Shown here one piece after another: positions 17,857 through 27,160 of a DNA stretch of 64,000 bases. The position numbers and the translations under genes were made by a program. How positions within the stretch are numbered: position 1 is the first letter of the stretch; each line of letters begins with the position of its first letter. This DNA is from Neorhizobium sp. (GTDB lineage Bacteria; Pseudomonadota; Alphaproteobacteria; Rhizobiales; Rhizobiaceae): positions 558,001-622,000 of the forward strand of contig JAPWKC010000004.1 in assembly GCA_028283725.1 (NCBI GenBank), read 5' to 3'. The notes beneath the pieces were generated by a model. It saw only the letters and a list, made by a program, of their open reading frames with translations. It was not told where the DNA came from and searched no databases.

Positions 17857-19338
17857 TTACCACCACTTGGCGGGAGTGAATTTGCCGGCGGCCTGTTCGA
17901 TCACATAGGCGGTGCGGAAGAGGGTTTCCTCCTCGAAGGGCTTGCCGATGAGCTGCAGGCCAAGCGGCAGGCCCTTGTCGTCAAGGCCGGCGGGAACGGC
18001 AATGCCGGGAAGGCCTGCCATGTTGACCGTTACCGTGAAGATGTCGTTCAGGTACATGGCGACCGGATCGTTGGCGAGGTTCTCGTCGGCGATGCCGAAG
18101 GCGGATGACGGGGTGGCGGGCGTCAGGATCGCATCGACACCGGCGTGGAACGCCTGTTCGAAGTCGCGCTTGATCAGCGTGCGGACCTTCTGCGCCTGCA
18201 GGTAATACGCGTCGTAGTAACCGGCAGACAGAACATAGGTGCCGATCATGATGCGGCGCTTAACCTCGGTGCCGAAGCCGGCGGCGCGGGTCTTTTCGTA
18301 CATGTCGACGATGTCCTTGCCATCGACGCGCAGACCGTAGCGAACGCCGTCATAACGGGCAAGGTTGGACGATGCTTCGGCCGGCGCCACGATGTAATAG
18401 GCCGGCAGCGCGTATTTGGTGTGCGGCAGCGTGATATCGACGATCTCGGCGCCGGCATCTTTCAGGTAGGCAATGCCCTTCTGCCAGAGCTTTTCGATGT
18501 CTTCCGGCATGCCATCGACGCGGTACTCGCGCGGGATGCCGATCTTCATGCCCTTTACCGACTGGCCGAGGGCCGCTTCGTAATCCGGGATGGGCAGATC
18601 GACCGAGGTCGTATCCTTGGCATCGACCGAGGCCATGGATTTCAACAGGATCGCGGCGTCGCGCACGTCGCGCGCGATCGGGCCGGCCTGATCGAGAGAG
18701 GAGGCGAAGGCAACCGTGCCCCAGCGCGAGCAGCGGCCATAGGTTGGCTTGATGCCGACCGTGCCGGTGAAGGCGGCCGGCTGGCGGATCGAGCCGCCGG
18801 TATCGGTCGCGGTGGCGCCGGCGCAAAGATGGGCCGCGACGGCTGCGGCCGAGCCGCCCGAAGAACCACCCGGAACGAGCTGCTGGTTGGAGCCCTCGGC
18901 CTTCCACGGGTTGATGACCGGGCCGTAGAACGAGGTCTCGTTGGACGAGCCCATGGCGAACTCGTCCATGTTGAGCTTGCCGAGCATGACGGCGCCGTCG
19001 TCCCAGAGGTTCTGGGTTACGGTCGATTCGTATTTCGGCTTGAAGCCGTCGAGAATGTGGGAGCAGGCCTGGGTGTGAACATCCTCAGTCGCAAACAGGT
19101 CCTTGATACCAAGCGGAATGCCCTCGAGCGCACCGACGGTGCCGGACGCGCGGCGGGTGTCTGAAGCCTTGGCCATGTCGAGCGCCTTTTCCGGCGTCAC
19201 GGTGACATAGGCGTTGAACACACCATTGGCGGCCTCGATCGCGTCCAGATAGGCCTTCGTCAGATCGACGGCGGTGAAATCCTTGGCCTTCAGCTTGTCG
19301 CGGGCTTCGGCAATGGTGAGGCTGGTGAGTTCGGTCAT
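17857..19338 (-). CDS. gatA: Asp-tRNA(Asn)/Glu-tRNA(Gln) amidotransferase subunit A
   Basis: The glutaminase subunit of GatCAB; it releases ammonia from glutamine for transamidation. Length is 493 residues from ATG 19338 ([18 protein letters not shown]). The amidase-signature catalytic triad is visible: Lys in [11 protein letters not shown], cis-Ser in [15 protein letters not shown] and the nucleophile region [16 protein letters not shown]. It lies 58 bases after gatC on the same strand and ends at a clear terminator. Confidence 0.97.
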   Translation of the reverse strand: MTELTSLTIAEARDKLKAKDFTAVDLTKAYLDAIEAANGVFNAYVTVTPEKALDMAKASDTRRASGTVGALEGIPLGIKDLFATEDVHTQACSHILDGFKPKYESTVTQNLWDDGAVMLGKLNMDEFAMGSSNETSFYGPVINPWKAEGSNQQLVPGGSSGGSAAAVAAHLCAGATATDTGGSIRQPAAFTGTVGIKPTYGRCSRWGTVAFASSLDQAGPIARDVRDAAILLKSMASVDAKDTTSVDLPIPDYEAALGQSVKGMKIGIPREYRVDGMPEDIEKLWQKGIAYLKDAGAEIVDITLPHTKYALPAYYIVAPAEASSNLARYDGVRYGLRVDGKDIVDMYEKTRAAGFGTEVKRRIMIGTYVLSAGYYDAYYLQAQKVRTLIKRDFEQAFHAGVDAILTPATPSSAFGIADENLANDPVAMYLNDIFTVTVNMAGLPGIAVPAGLDDKGLPLGLQLIGKPFEEETLFRTAYVIEQAAGKFTPAKWW

Positions 19339-19396
19339 GGCTTCTTCAAATCTTTTCGAATGGCTTGATATGGCGGAGGCGGCGCTTCGACAGCGC

Positions 19397-19684
19397 TTAC
19401 TCGACGACCTTCGGAACCAGGAAGAAATTGCGGTCGGTGGAAGGCGCATTGGCAACGACATCGTCGGCCTTGTTGCCGTCGGTCACGTCGTCGTGGCGCT
19501 TGCGCATGTCCATCGGCGTGACCGAGGTCATCGGCTCGACGCCGGTCACATCGACTTCGGACAGCTGTTCGACGAAGCCGAGAATGCCGTTCAATTCGCC
19601 GACCATGCGATTGGCATCTTCTTCCGAGACCGCAAGGCGGGCAAGACGGGCGACACGCTTCACGGTGGCGAGATCGACGGACAT
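19397..19684 (-). CDS. gatC: Asp-tRNA(Asn)/Glu-tRNA(Gln) amidotransferase subunit C
   Basis: The small (95-residue) subunit that wraps around GatA and joins it to GatB. The sequence [58 protein letters not shown] and the C-terminal [17 protein letters not shown] are all typical. It is the first gene of the gatC-gatA unit. Confidence 0.96.
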   Translation of the reverse strand: MSVDLATVKRVARLARLAVSEEDANRMVGELNGILGFVEQLSEVDVTGVEPMTSVTPMDMRKRHDDVTDGNKADDVVANAPSTDRNFFLVPKVVE

Positions 19685-19747
19685 GGCTTTACTCCGATGG
19701 GAAATTTCCCCTTCGCTATAATGGCCACGTCCGCCGTTCGCAACAGG

Positions 19748-19776
19748 GTAGCGCGCCTGTTTATAGAGCGCGCTAC
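19748..19776 (-). terminator. Hairpin after the UPF0173 hydrolase gene
   Basis: A 9-bp inverted repeat GTAGCGCGC/GCGCGCTAC with an 11-base loop lies about 25 bases past the stop of the hydrolase and about 65 bases upstream of gatC. There is no clear U-tract, so termination is likely partial. Confidence 0.5.
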
Positions 19777-19800
19777 CGGTTTATCAGCCGAAGCCGGCAA

Positions 19801-20508
19801 TCACTCGTAGCTGAGCGTGGCGCCGACAGTCGGCACTTCGACGCGGGTGCGCGCACCTTCCATGCCCTTGACGAACTTTTCCGGCGTCTGGTCGATGATC
19901 GGGAAAGTGCCGAAATGGCAGGGGATGGCGTGCTTGAAATCGAAGAAGCGCTGGCAGGCCAAAGCTGCGACGGCACCGCCCATGGTGAAACGGTCGCCGA
20001 CCGGCACGATGCCGATATCGGGCTGGTGCAGCTCGTTGATCAGGCCCATATCGGTGAAGATGTCGGTATCGCCCATGTGGAAGACGGACGGCTCGTCATC
20101 GAAATGCATCAGAAGGCCGTTCGGATTGCCGAGCGAATGGGACACGCCGGTCTCGTCGATCTGGGCCGAGGAATGCAGCGCCTGGGTGAAGGTGACGGTA
20201 AAACCGTCAAAGCCGACCGTGCCGCCGGTATTGCCCATCTCGAACCTGTCGAGGCCCTTGGTGCCGAGCCAGGAGGCGAGATCCGGGTTGGCGAGAATGA
20301 CTGCGCCGGTTTCCTTGGCGATCTCCACCGTGTCGCCGACATGGTCGGCATGGCCGTGGGTCAGAAGGATATGCGTCAGACCCTCGGTCGCAGCCTTGAT
20401 ATCCTGGCCGGCAAAGGTCGGGCTGTAGGTGAGGAAAGGGTCAATAAGAATTTTAGCCTTGGCCGTTTCGATGCGGAACGCGGCGTGGCCGAGCCAGATG
20501 ATCTTCAT
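19801..20508 (-). CDS. Metal-dependent hydrolase, UPF0173 (metallo-beta-lactamase fold)
   Basis: A 235-residue single-domain metallo-beta-lactamase-fold protein. The start is ATG 20508 ([20 protein letters not shown]), with GGAGAC upstream. The metal motif HxHxDH is present in [13 protein letters not shown]; downstream ligands are in [21 protein letters not shown] and [14 protein letters not shown]0173 proteins are widespread and their substrate is unproven. The gene is transcribed away from ruvX across about 290 bases. Confidence 0.9.
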   Translation of the reverse strand: MKIIWLGHAAFRIETAKAKILIDPFLTYSPTFAGQDIKAATEGLTHILLTHGHADHVGDTVEIAKETGAVILANPDLASWLGTKGLDRFEMGNTGGTVGFDGFTVTFTQALHSSAQIDETGVSHSLGNPNGLLMHFDDEPSVFHMGDTDIFTDMGLINELHQPDIGIVPVGDRFTMGGAVAALACQRFFDFKHAIPCHFGTFPIIDQTPEKFVKGMEGARTRVEVPTVGATLSYE

Positions 20509-20798
20509 GAAAAGTCTCCGAATGGGGGAATGGTCGTAACGACATCGTCCTGAATTTTGATAGAAAGACATCGTCGAAGCGAGCGCTTCGCTCTACGAAA
20601 GGTAGTGAGACGATCGAAATCCGGGTTACGGTTCTCGTCAGACCGTTGGGTTGGCGCCCAACTCTGACGGTGATCCGTCAAGACAACCGAGACCGGGCGA
20701 AAGCTCGTATCCCGCCGGAAGCGATATCGTCTCACCTCCTTGCCTGTACGGATAGCACGATGCAGGCGATTTTCAAAGTTCACAACGGATTGAATTGC

Positions 20799-21296
20799 AT
20801 GACTGTGATGACCATCGAGGAACTCGCAAACGCCCTGCAAACGGGCCAACCGGTCGCAGGCCTCGACCTCGGGACGAAGACGATCGGGCTTGCCATGTCG
20901 GATCTCGGCCGACGTTTCGCGAGCCCCAGGCCGGTCATCAAGCGGGTGAAATTCACCCTTGATGCAAATGTGCTTTTGGCTTTTGCAGAGAAGGAAAAGG
21001 TCGCAGCCTTCGTCATCGGCCTGCCGATGAATATGGATGGATCTTCGGGCCCGCGCGTTCAGGCGACACGCGCCTTCGTGCGCTCGATGTCGGAGAAAAC
21101 CGCCCTGCCCTTCGTCTTCTGGGACGAGCGGCTGTCGACGGTTGCGGCGGAACGGGCGCTTCTGGAAATGGACGTATCAAGGGCCAAGCGCGCCGAACGG
21201 ATCGATTCGGCAGCGGCAAGCTTCATTCTTCAGGGGGCGCTGGACAGGCTCTTGTCGCTGGCAAGGACGGCCGATGCCGGCCGCGACGCGGACTGA
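20799..21296 (+). CDS. ruvX: Putative pre-16S rRNA nuclease / Holliday junction resolvase, YqgF family
   Basis: 165 residues of the RNase H-like YqgF family, implicated in 16S rRNA 5'-end processing (formerly called a Holliday junction resolvase). The N-terminal metal-binding block is [24 protein letters not shown], then [17 protein letters not shown] and the conserved [17 protein letters not shown], with the final acidic residue in [18 protein letters not shown]. Start ATG 20799 ([13 protein letters not shown]) fits rhizobial homologues; ATG 20808 is an alternative. The 3' end overlaps the DUF6105 gene on the other strand by 67 bases. Confidence 0.92.
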   Translation: MTVMTIEELANALQTGQPVAGLDLGTKTIGLAMSDLGRRFASPRPVIKRVKFTLDANVLLAFAEKEKVAAFVIGLPMNMDGSSGPRVQATRAFVRSMSEKTALPFVFWDERLSTVAAERALLEMDVSRAKRAERIDSAAASFILQGALDRLLSLARTADAGRDAD

Positions 21297-21565
21297 CGGC
21301 TGGCCCACCAGTCGCGGATAGACTTGCGCTTGCGGAAGAGCACGATCGAAAACACGACCAGACTGTCGAAGGCGATGGCGCGGGCAACCAATGGCGGGAT
21401 CTTCTCCGGCGCAATGCCGAGAACGCTTCCGTAGATTTCAAAGACAAGATCATGCGCCTGACGGGTCAACATGAAAACGCCGAAGCTCATGTCGTGATAT
21501 GAAAGCTCATACCAGCTGAACAGCAGCAGAACCGGGCCGGCCCACAGTATCAGAAACCACTTCAT
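21230..21565 (-). CDS. Small membrane protein of the DUF6105 type
   Basis: A 111-residue protein with two predicted membrane segments: [19 protein letters not shown] near the N-terminus and [18 protein letters not shown] later, then a basic, soluble tail ([15 protein letters not shown]). It resembles the rhizobial DUF6105 family; function unknown. The start ATG 21565 overlaps the stop of a 56-residue membrane gene by four bases (ATGA), and the 3' end overlaps ruvX by 67 bases in the opposite direction, so the last about 22 codons are also ruvX antisense. Confidence 0.7.
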   Translation of the reverse strand: MKWFLILWAGPVLLLFSWYELSYHDMSFGVFMLTRQAHDLVFEIYGSVLGIAPEKIPPLVARAIAFDSLVVFSIVLFRKRKSIRDWWASRQSASRPASAVLASDKSLSSAP

Positions 21566-21732
21566 GCGGCCTGTCCCTTCCATTCGCCCGGACCGAAATC
21601 CAGCGTGACAATCCACCGCGACAGCGCCATCAGGCTCAGCACCAGCGCAGGCACGGAAATGTCGAGAGCCAGAACCGCAAAGAGCGTGGTCGTGACCGTC
21701 AGCAGTGTAGCATGACTGAGTGGCGTTCCCAT
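21562..21732 (-). CDS. 56-residue membrane protein, translationally coupled to DUF6105
   Basis: Read directly: MGTPLSHATLLTVTTTLFAV, then a hydrophobic stretch LALDISVPALVLSLMALS, ending [18 protein letters not shown]. One long or two short membrane segments are likely. Its stop (TGA, 21564-21562) overlaps the DUF6105 ATG, the mark of translational coupling. The start has only a weak GGAG about 12 bases upstream. I do not recognise the family; coding potential is supported by the overlap and by the hydrophobic pattern. Confidence 0.55.
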   Translation of the reverse strand: MGTPLSHATLLTVTTTLFAVLALDISVPALVLSLMALSRWIVTLDFGPGEWKGQAA

Positions 21733-21966
21733 AGCGCGGCCGCTCCGGGTTGGGCGTGGTTAACAATGCGTTAACGGAACATTTAAACCGCAAGCGACCA
21801 TCTGCAACGTAAACCGGCAGTTATGGTTAATTTTCGAGGATGCGCTGTGGATATCGAGGGGGCACACGCGTTGCCCTCTCCTCCCCGCCCGGATCGGATC
21901 GGCCCGCGGGTTTCAGGTGCAGAATTCGCTGCGATGCGTTGGCAAAAAGGCGGGAAAGCGCCCGGA

Positions 21967-22620
21967 TCAGCCGTAGATGGCCCGCACCAGACGGCTGACG
22001 GCAGAGGCAACCTTGTCCCAGTCCTTTTCCGTCCGCAAGGATATGCCGGAAAACTGGCCGCTGACGGTCGCAGAGACGACCAGATGCTGGATGGACGCAA
22101 AGAGCAACGCGTTGGTCAGTGTCGCATCGACGCCCTTGGGCGGCGTCAGGGAGCCGCGCATCCGGTCCAGCCATTTCTGCAAAGAACGGGCGCGGGCTTC
22201 GGACAGGCGGCGGACCTGCGGCGTGTCCTTGGAAATCTCCCAGGCGACGATCTTGCACATCAGCGGATCTTCGCGCAGCGCATCCATGTAATAGCTGGAG
22301 AGCTTGTCCATCAGGTCGCCATAGGTCAGCACGAACATGCCGCCGGTGTCTTCCGGGATGCGATCCTTGACCCAGGAACCGAGATCCTCGCCGATCGCAT
22401 CGACGAGACCGTCGAGACCGCCGTAATACCGATAGATGAGCTGCTTGTCGCAACCGGCCCGGCGGGCAACGGCATTGATGCCAAACCCCTGAAATCCTTG
22501 TTCGGCGAGAAGATCGCGGGCGGCGAGAAAGATCGTCCGCTCGGTGCTTGCGCGGTTTCGCGGGCGGGGCGCCCCAGCGGCTGCGCCATCTTTCGTCGTC
22601 ATCTCAGCGGTCTGCAGCAT
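21967..22620 (-). CDS. TetR-family transcriptional regulator
   Basis: About 217 residues. The N-terminal HTH domain reads TERTIFLAARDLLAEQGFQG, FGINAVARRAGCDKQLIYRYYGGLDGLVDAI, the classical TetR helix-turn-helix. The C-terminal ligand/dimer domain (about residues 80-215) is variable. The start is ATG 22620 (MLQTAEMTTKDG) or 22602. It stands divergently from the AEC carrier gene (22833), so it probably represses itself and that gene; about 210 bases lie between the starts. The inducer is unknown. Confidence 0.85.
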   Translation of the reverse strand: MLQTAEMTTKDGAAAGAPRPRNRASTERTIFLAARDLLAEQGFQGFGINAVARRAGCDKQLIYRYYGGLDGLVDAIGEDLGSWVKDRIPEDTGGMFVLTYGDLMDKLSSYYMDALREDPLMCKIVAWEISKDTPQVRRLSEARARSLQKWLDRMRGSLTPPKGVDATLTNALLFASIQHLVVSATVSGQFSGISLRTEKDWDKVASAVSRLVRAIYG

Positions 22621-22832
22621 CGCCAGCCTGATTCCATCAAATTCGGATGTGGTTGTTAAGGCGTTAATCGCCGCCTCCTTACCCTGCAAGCATCTCAAGG
22701 CGTCATGCACAGGTTAGGTTGGCGGCGAATGCCTCATGCCGCATTGCACACACGTTCCGAGCGGAGTAACGAGGTAGCGTCGTCGTCTGCCCCTCCCCGC
22801 CACGCTTACGCCCGAAGCCCTCCCCGCACGCC

Positions 22833-23768
22833 ATGCTCATCGTCTTTCAAAGCATCCTGCCGATCTTCCTGATCGTGCTTCTCGGCATTGCGCTGAAGCG
22901 CTCGCCCGTGATCAATCCGACCTTCTGGGATGGGCTGGAACAGTTCAGCTATTGGGTTCTCTTCCCGTCGCTGCTGTTCCAAACGATGGCGCATGCGGAT
23001 TTCACCAACACGGAAAACCTGTCGGTCAGCTTTGCGGCGATCCTCACGGTCTGCGTGATGTCGGGTGCCATCCTCGGCCTGTGGCCGGTGCTGCAGCGCA
23101 TGGGGGTGCGGGCGCCAGCCTACAGTTCGCTCTTCCAGACGGCGACACGCTGGAACGGTTTTGTCGCTCTGGCGATCGCGGCCAAAACCTCCGGTCATGA
23201 AGGCCTGACGATGATCGGCATGGTGATGGCGGCGATCATCATTCCGCAGAACCTGACGATCATCATCGTGCTCGTGTGGTTTTCCGGACGGGCGCGCAGC
23301 TACAAAATGATGTTCTACCGGGTCGTGACCAATCCGATGATCGTCGCAACCGCGCTCGGCATCGTCGTCAACCTTCTTCATATCCCCGTCTACGACCCGG
23401 TGATGCAGGCCGTCTATTTCCTCTCGGAGGCGGCGCTCAGCCTCGGCCTTATCACCGTCGGCGCCGGATTGCGGGTGATGGACGCGCTGAAACCAAGCCT
23501 GCTTGCACTGCTTGCGGTCTTCCTGAAGCTTGCGGTGTTTCCGGTGGTCGCGGTGTCGATCGGCCTTGGTCTTGGCCTGCACGGAACGGCGCTGACGATG
23601 CTGGCGCTGAGTGCGGCCGTGCCGACGGCGATGAACGGTTATATCATGGCCAAGCAGTTCAATGCCGACGCCGACTTCTATGCCGCCGTCGCCACCATCC
23701 AGGTGATCATCTCGTTCTTCACCATTCCGATCGTTCTTACGATCGCGCCTTACGTCGCCGGCGGGTAA
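22833..23768 (+). CDS. AEC-family transporter (auxin efflux carrier family)
   Basis: A 311-residue integral membrane carrier of the AEC family (bile acid/auxin carrier fold, 10 membrane segments). Hydrophobic segments are visible from LIVFQSILPIFLIVLLGIAL through VATIQVIISFFTIPIVLTIA. Conserved features include FWDGLEQFSYWVLFPSLLF and the NG in MNGYIMAKQFNAD near the C-terminus. Bacterial members often move malonate, malate or other organic acids; the substrate here is unknown. The divergent TetR gene is the likely regulator. The last 19 bases overlap the acyl-CoA dehydrogenase gene on the other strand. Confidence 0.88.
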   Translation: MLIVFQSILPIFLIVLLGIALKRSPVINPTFWDGLEQFSYWVLFPSLLFQTMAHADFTNTENLSVSFAAILTVCVMSGAILGLWPVLQRMGVRAPAYSSLFQTATRWNGFVALAIAAKTSGHEGLTMIGMVMAAIIIPQNLTIIIVLVWFSGRARSYKMMFYRVVTNPMIVATALGIVVNLLHIPVYDPVMQAVYFLSEAALSLGLITVGAGLRVMDALKPSLLALLAVFLKLAVFPVVAVSIGLGLGLHGTALTMLALSAAVPTAMNGYIMAKQFNADADFYAAVATIQVIISFFTIPIVLTIAPYVAGG

Positions 23769-25402
23769 AGCAGGTCGACGATGTAGCGGGCGTCGAAACG
23801 GGCATCGAGCATGCCATAGGTCGAGCGCCAGCCACCGGCGAGACGCGTTTCCATATAGGCGTCGGCGATCTTTCCGGCACCAAGCCGCGACAGTTCCGCG
23901 GCACCGGCGGCCAGCGCCAGTTGCTCCACCAGAAGGCGGGCCGCCCCTTCATCGCTTTCGCAAAGCGCCATGGCGGCGCGCAGCACCTCGACGGTCTTCT
24001 TGCCGGAATGGCCGAGATCGCGTTCGAATCCGGCCAGCACCATGTCGAACAGCTCGCGGCCGCGCGACAGAACCCGCAGCACATCCAGCGCCATGACATT
24101 GCCCGAGCCTTCCCAGATCGCATTGACCGGGGCTTCGCGGTAATGCCGGGCGATCGGGCGTTCCTCGATATAGCCATTGCCGCCGAGGCATTCCATCGCC
24201 TCATAGATCAGCGACGGGGCGATCTTGCAGTTCCAGTATTTGACGACCGGCGTCATGACGCGGGCAAAGGCCGCATCGGTCGGGTTGTTGGCGGCACGGT
24301 CGAAGGCGTCGGCAAGGCGGAAGGAGAGCGCCGTTGCGGCGGCGACATCGAGCGCCATGTCGGCGAGAACGCGGGTCATCAGCGGCTGGTCGATCAGGTT
24401 GCGGCCAAAAACCTTGCGGCCGCGCGTATGATGCACCGCCTCGGCAACGGAGGCGCGCATGATGCCGGCAGACGCCAGCGAACAATCGAGCCGGGTCAGC
24501 GTCACCATGTCGAGGATCGTGCGAATGCCGGCGGAGGGCTCGCCGAGAAGATAGCCGAAGGCATCGGTGAACTCGACTTCGGACGAGGCGTTCGAGCGGT
24601 TGCCGAGCTTGTCCTTCAGGCGCTGGAAATGCAGGCCGTTGGCGGAGCCATCTTCCAGCAAGCGCGGAACGAGGAAGCAACCGATGCCGTCGCCGGTCTT
24701 GGCCAGCATGACGAAACCGTCGCTCATCGGCGCCGACATGAACCATTTGTGGCCGGAGAGACGATAGACACCCTCGCCGACCCGCTCAGCCGTCGTGCGG
24801 TTGGCGCGCACATCCGTGCCGCCCTGCTTTTCCGTCATCCCCATGCCGAGCGTCACGGCGCTCTTCTGCAGCGCCGGACGGTTGGTCGAATCATATTTGC
24901 GCGACAGGATTTTTGGCGCCCATTCCTTCTGGACGCGGGGCGAGGCCATGAGGGCTGCGACAGAGGCGCTCGTCATCGTCAGCGGGCAGAGATGGCCGCA
25001 TTCGAGCTGCGAGGTCAGGTAGAAGCGCGTCGCACGGGCCTTGTGCTCGTGATTGCGGGTTTCCGGCGTGGTTTCCCATACGGAGGAATGCAGGCCGGTC
25101 TGCATCGAACGGCGCATCAGCGCATGCCATGCCGGATGGTATTCGACGGTATCCAGCCGCTCGCCGCGCGGACCATGGGTCTTCAGCTTCGGCGGGTTCT
25201 CGTTTGCCATGCGCGCCAGTTCCTGCGCCTCCGGCGAAGTGACGTAGCGGCCGAGCTGGTCATATTCCTCGCGCACGCTGCGATGCAGGTCGCCCGTGAG
25301 GTCGACGACCAGCGGGTCCGACCGGTAGGCATTGATGCCGGACCAGAGGCTTGGCTGGTTCAGCTCGGCAAATTTTTCTTCGTCGCGGGACATGTCGTTC
25401 AT
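23750..25402 (-). CDS. AidB-like acyl-CoA dehydrogenase
   Basis: A 550-residue flavoprotein of the acyl-CoA dehydrogenase superfamily, closest in layout to E. coli AidB and isovaleryl-CoA dehydrogenase-like relatives. N-terminal domain (about 1-180), then the flavin region GMGMTEKQGGTDVRANRTTA and LSGHKWFMSAPMSDGF. The C-terminal region has RKVFGRNLIDQPLMTRVLADM and the conserved ECLGGNGYIEE with INAIWEGSGN-type sequence (PVNAIWEGSGNVMALD). AidB proteins are tied to the alkylation response, but many rhizobial members are uncharacterised. Start ATG 25402. Confidence 0.88.
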   Translation of the reverse strand: MNDMSRDEEKFAELNQPSLWSGINAYRSDPLVVDLTGDLHRSVREEYDQLGRYVTSPEAQELARMANENPPKLKTHGPRGERLDTVEYHPAWHALMRRSMQTGLHSSVWETTPETRNHEHKARATRFYLTSQLECGHLCPLTMTSASVAALMASPRVQKEWAPKILSRKYDSTNRPALQKSAVTLGMGMTEKQGGTDVRANRTTAERVGEGVYRLSGHKWFMSAPMSDGFVMLAKTGDGIGCFLVPRLLEDGSANGLHFQRLKDKLGNRSNASSEVEFTDAFGYLLGEPSAGIRTILDMVTLTRLDCSLASAGIMRASVAEAVHHTRGRKVFGRNLIDQPLMTRVLADMALDVAAATALSFRLADAFDRAANNPTDAAFARVMTPVVKYWNCKIAPSLIYEAMECLGGNGYIEERPIARHYREAPVNAIWEGSGNVMALDVLRVLSRGRELFDMVLAGFERDLGHSGKKTVEVLRAAMALCESDEGAARLLVEQLALAAGAAELSRLGAGKIADAYMETRLAGGWRSTYGMLDARFDARYIVDLLYPPAT

Positions 25403-25541
25403 GCCCCGCTTCTAGCGGAAGTTCCGACGGGTGGGAACGGCGCAAAAGATGGAAATCGAGCGTTCTTCACAAAACCTCGTAGTGAGCCGTAATTCATGCT
25501 ATCGATCACAATGATCATGCAACGGGACAGCACGCAGGCTC

Positions 25542-25808
25542 ATGGGGCAGCGCAGACTCGATATTACCCTGCCGGACGAGATGATCGCAGCGATCGAGGG
25601 ACGCATCGAAGCGGGCGAGTTTTCCTCTGCCGACGAGTTGATGCGCACGGCAATCGATGCCTTGCTGCGTGAGGACTTGGACGTGGATGCGCAATTGAGC
25701 GACATCCGGCAGCGCATCAAGCAATCCGTAGAGGATCCTCGGCCGAGCGTCAGCAGCGCCGATGTTCGCAAGCATCTCGACGCGCTTTTCGATCGTCATC
25801 GGGATTGA
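25542..25808 (+). CDS. parD: ParD-like antitoxin (ribbon-helix-helix)
   Basis: An 88-residue protein. The N-terminal ribbon-helix-helix is visible: RRLDITLPDEMIAAIEGRIE (beta strand then helix), then AGEFSSADELMRTAIDALL, the classical ParD/CopG pattern for DNA binding and autoregulation. The C-terminal part binds the toxin. It lies 7 bases before the toxin gene. The upstream palindrome-like TGATCACAATGATCA (around 25505) is a plausible operator. Confidence 0.87.
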   Translation: MGQRRLDITLPDEMIAAIEGRIEAGEFSSADELMRTAIDALLREDLDVDAQLSDIRQRIKQSVEDPRPSVSSADVRKHLDALFDRHRD

Positions 25809-25815
25809 TTGATCG

Positions 25816-26145
25816 ATGAGGCGGCTGCCGGTCACATTCAGGCCGAACGCCATTGCCGATATCGATGCGATTTTCCTGTATGTGCTCGGCGTCAGCCGGG
25901 ATCTCGCCATCTCGGCAGGATTTGTCGATCGGATCGACACGCGCCGCGAGGCGATCGGGGCCATACCGCTCGGTGGCGTGGCCCGATCTGACCTTGGAGA
26001 TGGGATAAGGCTCGTCCCCTTCGAAAAGAGCGCCGTCATTCGCTATCGCATCGTACTCTATCGCATCGTGGACGCGACCGTGGAGATCACGAATGCCTTC
26101 TATCGAGGGCGCGATTATGACGCACTCTTGCGAAACAAGTCGTGA
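25816..26145 (+). CDS. parE: ParE-like toxin
   Basis: A 109-residue ParE/RelE superfamily protein ([18 protein letters not shown], then [53 protein letters not shown]). ParE toxins inhibit gyrase. It is directly downstream of its antitoxin gene and 73 bases upstream of pyrB. ParDE systems often mark chromosomal additions; here base use looks like that of the neighbours. Confidence 0.85.
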   Translation: MRRLPVTFRPNAIADIDAIFLYVLGVSRDLAISAGFVDRIDTRREAIGAIPLGGVARSDLGDGIRLVPFEKSAVIRYRIVLYRIVDATVEITNAFYRGRDYDALLRNKS

Positions 26146-26218
26146 TAACCGCGCCCGCCGCTTGCAGCCTCGCCCCCCAGACCGTATAGACCGCCGAACG
26201 CAAGCGGAGACACCACTT

Positions 26219-27160
26219 ATGGTCTTCTTCCCCCATCGCCATCTGATTGGCATCAAGGGCCTTACCGAACAGGACATCACCTTTCTTCTCGACAAGGCCG
26301 ACGAGGCCGTGAAGATTTCCCGGCAGCGGGAAAAGAAGACGTCCACGCTTCGGGGCCTCACCCAGATCAATCTCTTCTTCGAAGCCTCGACCAGGACGCA
26401 GTCCTCGTTCGAACTTGCCGGAAAACGGCTTGGCGCCGACGTCATGAACATGTCGGTCGGCAATTCGTCGGTGAAGAAGGGCGAGACGCTGATCGACACG
26501 GCGATGACGCTGAATGCCATGCGCCCCGACGTGCTGGTTCTGCGCCACTCTTCGGCCGGTGCCGCAGCCCTTCTGGCACAGAAGGTCGCCTGCTCGGTCG
26601 TCAATGCCGGCGACGGCCAGCACGAGCACCCGACCCAGGCGCTGCTCGACGCACTCACCATCCGCCGGGCAAAGGGCAAGCTGTCGCGCATCATCGTCGC
26701 GATCTGCGGTGATGTCCTGCATTCCCGCGTTGCCCGCTCCAACATCCTGCTTCTCAATGCCATGGGCGCGCGCGTTCGGGTCGTCGCACCTGCGACGCTG
26801 CTGCCCTCCGGCATCCGCGACATGGGGGTCGAGGTCTTCCATTCGATGGAAGAGGGCCTGAAGGATGCCGACGTCGTGATGATGCTGCGGCTCCAGCGTG
26901 AGCGCATGGCCGGCGCCTTCGTGCCGTCGGTGCGCGAATATTTCCACTTCTACGGTCTCGACGCTGAAAAGCTGAAAGCCGCCAAGGACGATGCTCTCGT
27001 CATGCATCCCGGCCCGATGAACCGCGGCGTCGAAATCGCATCGGAAGTCGCCGACGGGCCGCAGAGTGTCATCGAACAACAGGTCGAAATGGGCGTTGCC
27101 GTGCGCATGGCCGTGATGGAGACGCTGCTCGTTTCCCAGAACAACGGAGAACGCGCATGA
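26219..27160 (+). CDS. pyrB: Aspartate carbamoyltransferase catalytic subunit
   Basis: Makes carbamoyl aspartate from carbamoyl phosphate and aspartate in de novo pyrimidine synthesis. Length 313 residues from ATG 26219 ([15 protein letters not shown]), GGAGA upstream. Motifs: [20 protein letters not shown] (carbamoyl phosphate loop; Gln where E. coli has Arg in STRTR), [29 protein letters not shown] and [11 protein letters not shown]. The stop overlaps the pyrC start by 4 bases, so the two are translated together. No pyrI is next to it; class A-type ATCases of this kind pair with a PyrC-like partner. Confidence 0.96.
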   Translation: MVFFPHRHLIGIKGLTEQDITFLLDKADEAVKISRQREKKTSTLRGLTQINLFFEASTRTQSSFELAGKRLGADVMNMSVGNSSVKKGETLIDTAMTLNAMRPDVLVLRHSSAGAAALLAQKVACSVVNAGDGQHEHPTQALLDALTIRRAKGKLSRIIVAICGDVLHSRVARSNILLLNAMGARVRVVAPATLLPSGIRDMGVEVFHSMEEGLKDADVVMMLRLQRERMAGAFVPSVREYFHFYGLDAEKLKAAKDDALVMHPGPMNRGVEIASEVADGPQSVIEQQVEMGVAVRMAVMETLLVSQNNGERA

